NCBI GenBank assembly: GCA_947450025.1
Contig: CANFTW010000009.1
Location: forward strand, 62,001 to 126,000
DNA from: Bacteroidota bacterium
GTDB taxonomy: Bacteria > Bacteroidota > Bacteroidia > B-17B0 > Aurantibacillaceae
Length of the DNA: 64,000 nucleotides
Direction: 5' to 3'
The position numbers and the translations under genes were made by a program. The notes beneath the pieces were generated by a model that worked only from the letters and a program-made list of their open reading frames with translations, did no database searches and was not told the DNA's origin. Of the stretch, positions 60,573 to 64,000 are shown piece by piece (positions within the stretch are counted from its first letter, which is position 1; every line of letters starts with the position of its first letter).

Positions 60573-63368
60573 TTAAACCACCATGTTCACAATCTTTTTG
60601 TGAACGACGATGACTTTTTTAGGTTCTTTGCCATCTAAATATTTAGCGGTTTGTTCGTTGGCTCTCACAATGGCTTCCACTTCTGGGGCTGTTAAAGTGG
60701 CGGCTAAATCTAATGTAAACTTCACTTTACCATTAAAGGATACAGGATAATTTACATTATCATCCACTAAAAACGCTTCATTAAAATCAGGGAAAGCAGC
60801 TGTTGAAATACTTTCAGTATGACCTAATTGTTTCCACAATTCTTCTGCAATGTGCGGCGCGTAAGGTGATAAACAAACTAATAATGGTTCAAGAATTTCT
60901 TTTTTGTTACATTTTGCATCGGTTAACTCGTTCACACAAATCATAAAATTACTGATAGAGGTATTGAATGAAAAACGTTCAATATCTTCTGTAATTTTTT
61001 TGATGGTTTTATGTAAGGTTTTTAATTCGCCTTTAGTAGGTTCATCATTACTAACAGTAAAAGCAACATCCCCCCCCCCTTGTGCACCCCCTTGTAAGGG
61101 GGAATAGAACAAACGCCATAATTTTTTTAAAAACCCATGCACGCCTGTAATACCATTGGTATTCCAAGGTTTACTTTGTTCTAATGGACCTAAAAACATT
61201 TCATATAAACGCAAAGTATCTGAACCAAATTTTTCTGCAATGTCATCTGGTGTTACGACATTGTATTTTGATTTAGACATTTTCTCAACTTCAGCTCCGC
61301 AAATATATTTTCCTTCTTCTAAGATAAATTCAGCGTTTTTAAAATCTTCTCTCCAATTTTTAAATGCTTCAACATCTAATATGTCATTATTGACGATACT
61401 AACATCTACGTGCAGAGCGGATACTTCATAATTATTTTTTAAACCATTTGAAACTAATTTGTTTTCGCCATTTACTCTATAAACAAAATTACTTCTGCCC
61501 TGTATCATTCCTTGGTTAATCAACTTCTTAGCTGGTTCATCAATGGCAATGTATCCAAGGTCTTTCAGGAATTTAGTCCAAAAGCGCACGTATAATAAAT
61601 GTCCGGTTGCATGCTCGCTACCACCAATGTATAAATCAACATGTTGCCAGTAGTCGCTTAATTTTTTAGAGGCAAATTGAATGCCGTTAGTAGCATCCAT
61701 GTATCTTAAAAAATACCAAGAGCTTCCTGCCCAGCCAGGCATGGTACTATGTTCGTAGTCGTATTTACCTTCATGCTTCCACGAAGAAGCCGCACGAGCC
61801 AATGGTGGCTCGCCATCTTCGGTAGGTAAATATTTATCTACTTCAGGTAATACTAATGGCAATTCGTTTTCATTTAGTGCATAAGGAATATCATTTTTAT
61901 AGTATACTGGAATTGGTTCTCCCCAATAACGTTGACGACCAAATACCGCATCACGTAAACGGAAATTCACTTTACCTTTTCCTAAACCTTTTGCTTCAAT
62001 CTCTGCAATGGCTTTTTTCATCGCGTCCTTAACGTCTAATCCATTTAAGAAATCAGAGTTAATTAATTTCCCTTCTTTGGCATCGTACGATTCTTTTTCT
62101 AAATCGCCTCCAGCGACTACTTCTAAAATTGGTAAACCAAAATGTTTGGCAAAACTATAATCTCTGCTATCGTGCGCAGGAACTGCCATTACTGCACCTG
62201 TTCCATAACCCGCTAATACATAATCACCAATCCAAATAGGAACTTGTTTTCCAGTAAAAGGATGCTCAACGTAGGAACCCGTAAACACACCGGTAATTTT
62301 ATTGATGTCTGCTTGGCGTTCACGCTCGCTTCTGTTTTTTGCTTGAGTCACGTAGGCGTCTACCGCAGCTTTGTTATCTTCTGTGGTTAAGCTTTCTACT
62401 AATTCGTGTTCTGGAGCTAGTGTTACAAATGACACACCAAATACGGTATCAGGGCGAGTAGTAAATACTTCTATTGAATTTTCAGAACCTTGAACTTTGA
62501 ACTTAAGAGATGTTCCTTCTGATTTCCCAATCCAATTACGTTGCGCTTCTTTTAAACTCTCCGTCCAGTCTAATGTATCTAATCCATCTAACAGTCTCTG
62601 AGCATAGGCAGTAATACGCATGCTCCATTGTTTCATTAATTTGCGTTCTACTGGATATCCACCACGCTCACTCACACCATCTTTAATTTCATCGTTTGCT
62701 AAAACAGTTCCTAATTGTGGGCACCAGTTTACGTATGCCTCACCTAAGTATGCAATACGATAGGCCATTAAAATCTCTGATTGTTCTTTTTCTGTATACT
62801 CTTTCCACTCAGCAGCAGTAAATGATTTTACAGTTTCTTCACACACCGCATTGACTTTGGCGTTTCCATTAGCTTCAAATTCAGCAATTAAAGTAGAAAT
62901 GTTCTCGGCCTTATTATTGTTTTTGTTAAACCAACTATTAAAAATTTGTATAAAAATCCATTGTGTCCATTTGTAGTAATCAGGATTGGACGTTCTTACT
63001 TCTCTATCCCAATCAAACGAAAAACCAATTTTATCTAATTGCTCACGGTAGCGAGCAATGTTTTGTTCAGTTGTAATTTTTGGATGTTGTCCTGTTTGTA
63101 TCGCATATTGCTCTGCAGGTAAACCAAAACTATCATAACCCATTGGATGCAATACATTAAACCCTTTATGGCGTTTATAACGAGACACAATATCAGAGGC
63201 AATATATCCTAAAGGATGCCCCACATGTAAACCAGCGCCAGATGGATAAGGAAACATATCCAATACATAATACTTTGGTTTTTCTCCACCATCTTTGGCA
63301 GCAAAGGTTTTGTTTTTTGCCCAATATGCTTGCCAATTACTTTCTATCTCTTTAAAATTGTATTCCAT
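60573..63368 (-). CDS. leuS: Leucyl-tRNA synthetase, with in-frame repeat insertion
   Basis: This class I synthetase charges tRNA-Leu. It has 931 residues. HIGH equivalent is [15 protein letters not shown] (H48-H51); the CP1 editing site shows [18 protein letters not shown] with its Asp; KMSKS is near residue 695. Between WRLFY and the helix [14 protein letters not shown], near residues 754-767, is [12 protein letters not shown], encoded by a GC-rich palindromic repeat with a run of ten C on the plus strand. The insertion keeps frame, so the gene should be functional. Confidence 0.96.
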   Translation of the reverse strand: MEYNFKEIESNWQAYWAKNKTFAAKDGGEKPKYYVLDMFPYPSGAGLHVGHPLGYIASDIVSRYKRHKGFNVLHPMGYDSFGLPAEQYAIQTGQHPKITTEQNIARYREQLDKIGFSFDWDREVRTSNPDYYKWTQWIFIQIFNSWFNKNNNKAENISTLIAEFEANGNAKVNAVCEETVKSFTAAEWKEYTEKEQSEILMAYRIAYLGEAYVNWCPQLGTVLANDEIKDGVSERGGYPVERKLMKQWSMRITAYAQRLLDGLDTLDWTESLKEAQRNWIGKSEGTSLKFKVQGSENSIEVFTTRPDTVFGVSFVTLAPEHELVESLTTEDNKAAVDAYVTQAKNRSERERQADINKITGVFTGSYVEHPFTGKQVPIWIGDYVLAGYGTGAVMAVPAHDSRDYSFAKHFGLPILEVVAGGDLEKESYDAKEGKLINSDFLNGLDVKDAMKKAIAEIEAKGLGKGKVNFRLRDAVFGRQRYWGEPIPVYYKNDIPYALNENELPLVLPEVDKYLPTEDGEPPLARAASSWKHEGKYDYEHSTMPGWAGSSWYFLRYMDATNGIQFASKKLSDYWQHVDLYIGGSEHATGHLLYVRFWTKFLKDLGYIAIDEPAKKLINQGMIQGRSNFVYRVNGENKLVSNGLKNNYEVSALHVDVSIVNNDILDVEAFKNWREDFKNAEFILEEGKYICGAEVEKMSKSKYNVVTPDDIAEKFGSDTLRLYEMFLGPLEQSKPWNTNGITGVHGFLKKLWRLFYSPLQGGAQGGGDVAFTVSNDEPTKGELKTLHKTIKKITEDIERFSFNTSISNFMICVNELTDAKCNKKEILEPLLVCLSPYAPHIAEELWKQLGHTESISTAAFPDFNEAFLVDDNVNYPVSFNGKVKFTLDLAATLTAPEVEAIVRANEQTAKYLDGKEPKKVIVVHKKIVNMVV
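61070..61105. repeat. GC-rich palindromic repeat inside leuS
   Basis: A C10 run (61070-61079) is followed by TTGTGCA and CCCCCTTGTAAGGGGG (61087-61102), an almost perfect palindrome. Its composition is unlike the AT-rich surroundings. On the coding strand it gives [11 protein letters not shown], a peptide typical of dispersed bacterial mini-repeats. Confidence 0.75.
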
Positions 63369-63390
63369 GTTTGTTACTTTTTGCGAAGTG

Positions 63391-63421
63391 TAAAGATAGG
63401 ATTTAACCGCAAAGAGGCAAA
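63391..63421 (-). promoter_or_regulatory. Candidate promoter of leuS
   Basis: On the minus strand TTTG, 19 bp, TATCTTTA, one mismatch from TAnnTTTG. The -7 element ends 22 bp before the ATG. The -33 lies within the CGCAAAG-type repeat. Confidence 0.4.
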
Positions 63422-63536
63422 GAGTTACTTATATAGAAAAATAAAATTTATGATATAATATCATATATAAGAAGAATAGTAGTATAATACTTATATGATT
63501 TATAATTCTTAAAGGGGGTTAGGTTCTTTGCGCTAT
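63402..63536. repeat. AT-rich segment bounded by inverted CGCAAAGA repeats
   Basis: TTTAACCGCAAAGAGGCAAAGAG at 63402-63424 and, inverted, TCTTTGCG at 63525-63532. Inside lie ATCATATATAAG (63460-63471) and CTTATATGAT (63490-63499), a second inverted pair with a 2-nt bulge. The arrangement is like a miniature repeat element, but no target-site duplication was identified. Confidence 0.35.
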
Positions 63537-63555
63537 ACTTAGCTTTTATAGAGTT

Positions 63556-64000
63556 TTAATACTTAATTCCTGAAATACCAATATTTTCTATAGGATGCCA
63601 AGTGGTTTTAATTTCTTGTAAGTCGGTAATATAGTATGGACCTTGTTCTTTTTCGTCGCTCCAATTTCTGTTCCAAATAAAAACACGTTTCACATTTAAC
63701 GATGCGTTTTCGCCAATGGTTTTATTGAAATCTTTTTCGGAGTTACAGTTGATAATGGCATTCACATCCATGTGAGATGAAAAATGTGAATGTAATTCTT
63801 TACGACTACCAGTAACTATATTGACTACACCACCAGGCACATCACTCGTTGCAATAACCTCAGCAAATGTTATTGAGCAAGTTGGTTTACTTTCGGATGC
63901 TAACAGAATACATGTATTTCCACCAGCAATTGCTGGAGCAATTACAGATACCAACCCTAATAAAGCAGATGATTCATCAGCTAAAATAGCAACAACACCC
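63556..64000 (-). CDS. Aldehyde dehydrogenase family protein (C-terminal part; gene continues past the window)
   Basis: The frame is open to the right edge (GVVAILADESSALLGL) and ends at 63556, so 147 residues are seen. VSVIAPAIAGGNTCILLASESKP and VPGGVVNIVTGSRKEL match the NAD-binding region of aldehyde dehydrogenases. After that region the protein ends within about 80 residues, with no FTGS loop, no LELGGK and no catalytic Cys. It thus looks like a truncated second aldehyde dehydrogenase domain, as in ALDH16-like proteins, or a non-catalytic subunit. The N-terminal part is outside the window. Confidence 0.75.
   Translation of the reverse strand, partial: GVVAILADESSALLGLVSVIAPAIAGGNTCILLASESKPTCSITFAEVIATSDVPGGVVNIVTGSRKELHSHFSSHMDVNAIINCNSEKDFNKTIGENASLNVKRVFIWNRNWSDEKEQGPYYITDLQEIKTTWHPIENIGISGIKY

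Noticed and set aside
61087-61102. Palindrome in leuS as a transcription terminator
   Set aside because: It lies inside an essential coding sequence, has no T tail in the coding direction, and matches a dispersed repeat.

Overview
The window is an AT-rich, densely coded chromosome segment from a member of the Bacteroidota. Markers of the phylum are: type IX secretion (a PorT-like barrel, a PorP/SprF-like protein and two cargo proteins with C-terminal sorting domains); the alternative complex III / aa3 oxidase locus; DUF4412, DUF4349, DUF5777 and DUF4139 proteins; a 29-residue basic COX24-like protein; and promoter-like sites of the Bacteroidota type (TTG ~19 nt TAnnTTTG). The cell is probably aerobic and Gram-negative. 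The order cannot be fixed from the sequence alone. No rRNA, tRNA, CRISPR array, prophage or transposase was seen.

Layout. 1-3.2 kb: truncated tatD, a small lipoprotein, a family 9 glycosyltransferase, an acyl-CoA thioesterase and hemJ-like. 3.2-11.5 kb (minus): ileS - DksA-like - lspA - porT-like - a COG2509 FAD protein, preceded by a truncated haemoglobin. 11.6-16.4 kb (plus): aromatic amino acid lyase, ketoreductase, ketosynthase, ACP and LpxL-type acyltransferase, which looks like part of a flexirubin/aryl-polyene pigment pathway. 16.6-25 kb: a T9SS cargo protein, rng, the COX24-like protein, TPR, HU, PASTA, a second cargo protein and an RluD-family synthase. 25-31 kb: SCO copper chaperone and a degenerate SCO paralogue, mltD, an ECF sigma/anti-sigma pair and yraN. 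30.7-35.1 kb: two envelope proteins, then a dehydratase-like hotdog protein with an ABC-2 exporter, probably more pigment genes. 35.3-47 kb (minus): a complete actABCDEF-coxBA locus. 47-50.7 kb: an unknown protein, ACMSD and urocanate hydratase. 50.8-57.9 kb: photolyase, a two-component system, a four-gene operon with two odd haem-motif lipoproteins, and a second histidine kinase. 57.9-64 kb: DUF4139, PorP/SprF-like, leuS and a truncated aldehyde dehydrogenase.

How the parts fit. The ACIII/aa3 locus carries electrons from quinol through c-type haems to oxygen, and the SCO protein could deliver copper to its CuA site. LspA matures the several lipoproteins seen here. The T9SS parts serve the sorted cargo. 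The pigment genes appear split into two blocks about 16 kb apart, each with its own promoter-like elements.

Points most worth a second look: the split pigment locus; a GC-rich palindromic repeat with a C10 tract inserted in frame in leuS; a six-haem ActA; the pair of non-canonical haem motifs; the SCO paralogue without copper ligands; and a DksA-like protein with a histone-H1-like tail. No wholly new system is demonstrated. No gap exceeds about 300 bases apart from 19655-19936, which holds the small COX24-like gene and two inverted repeats.
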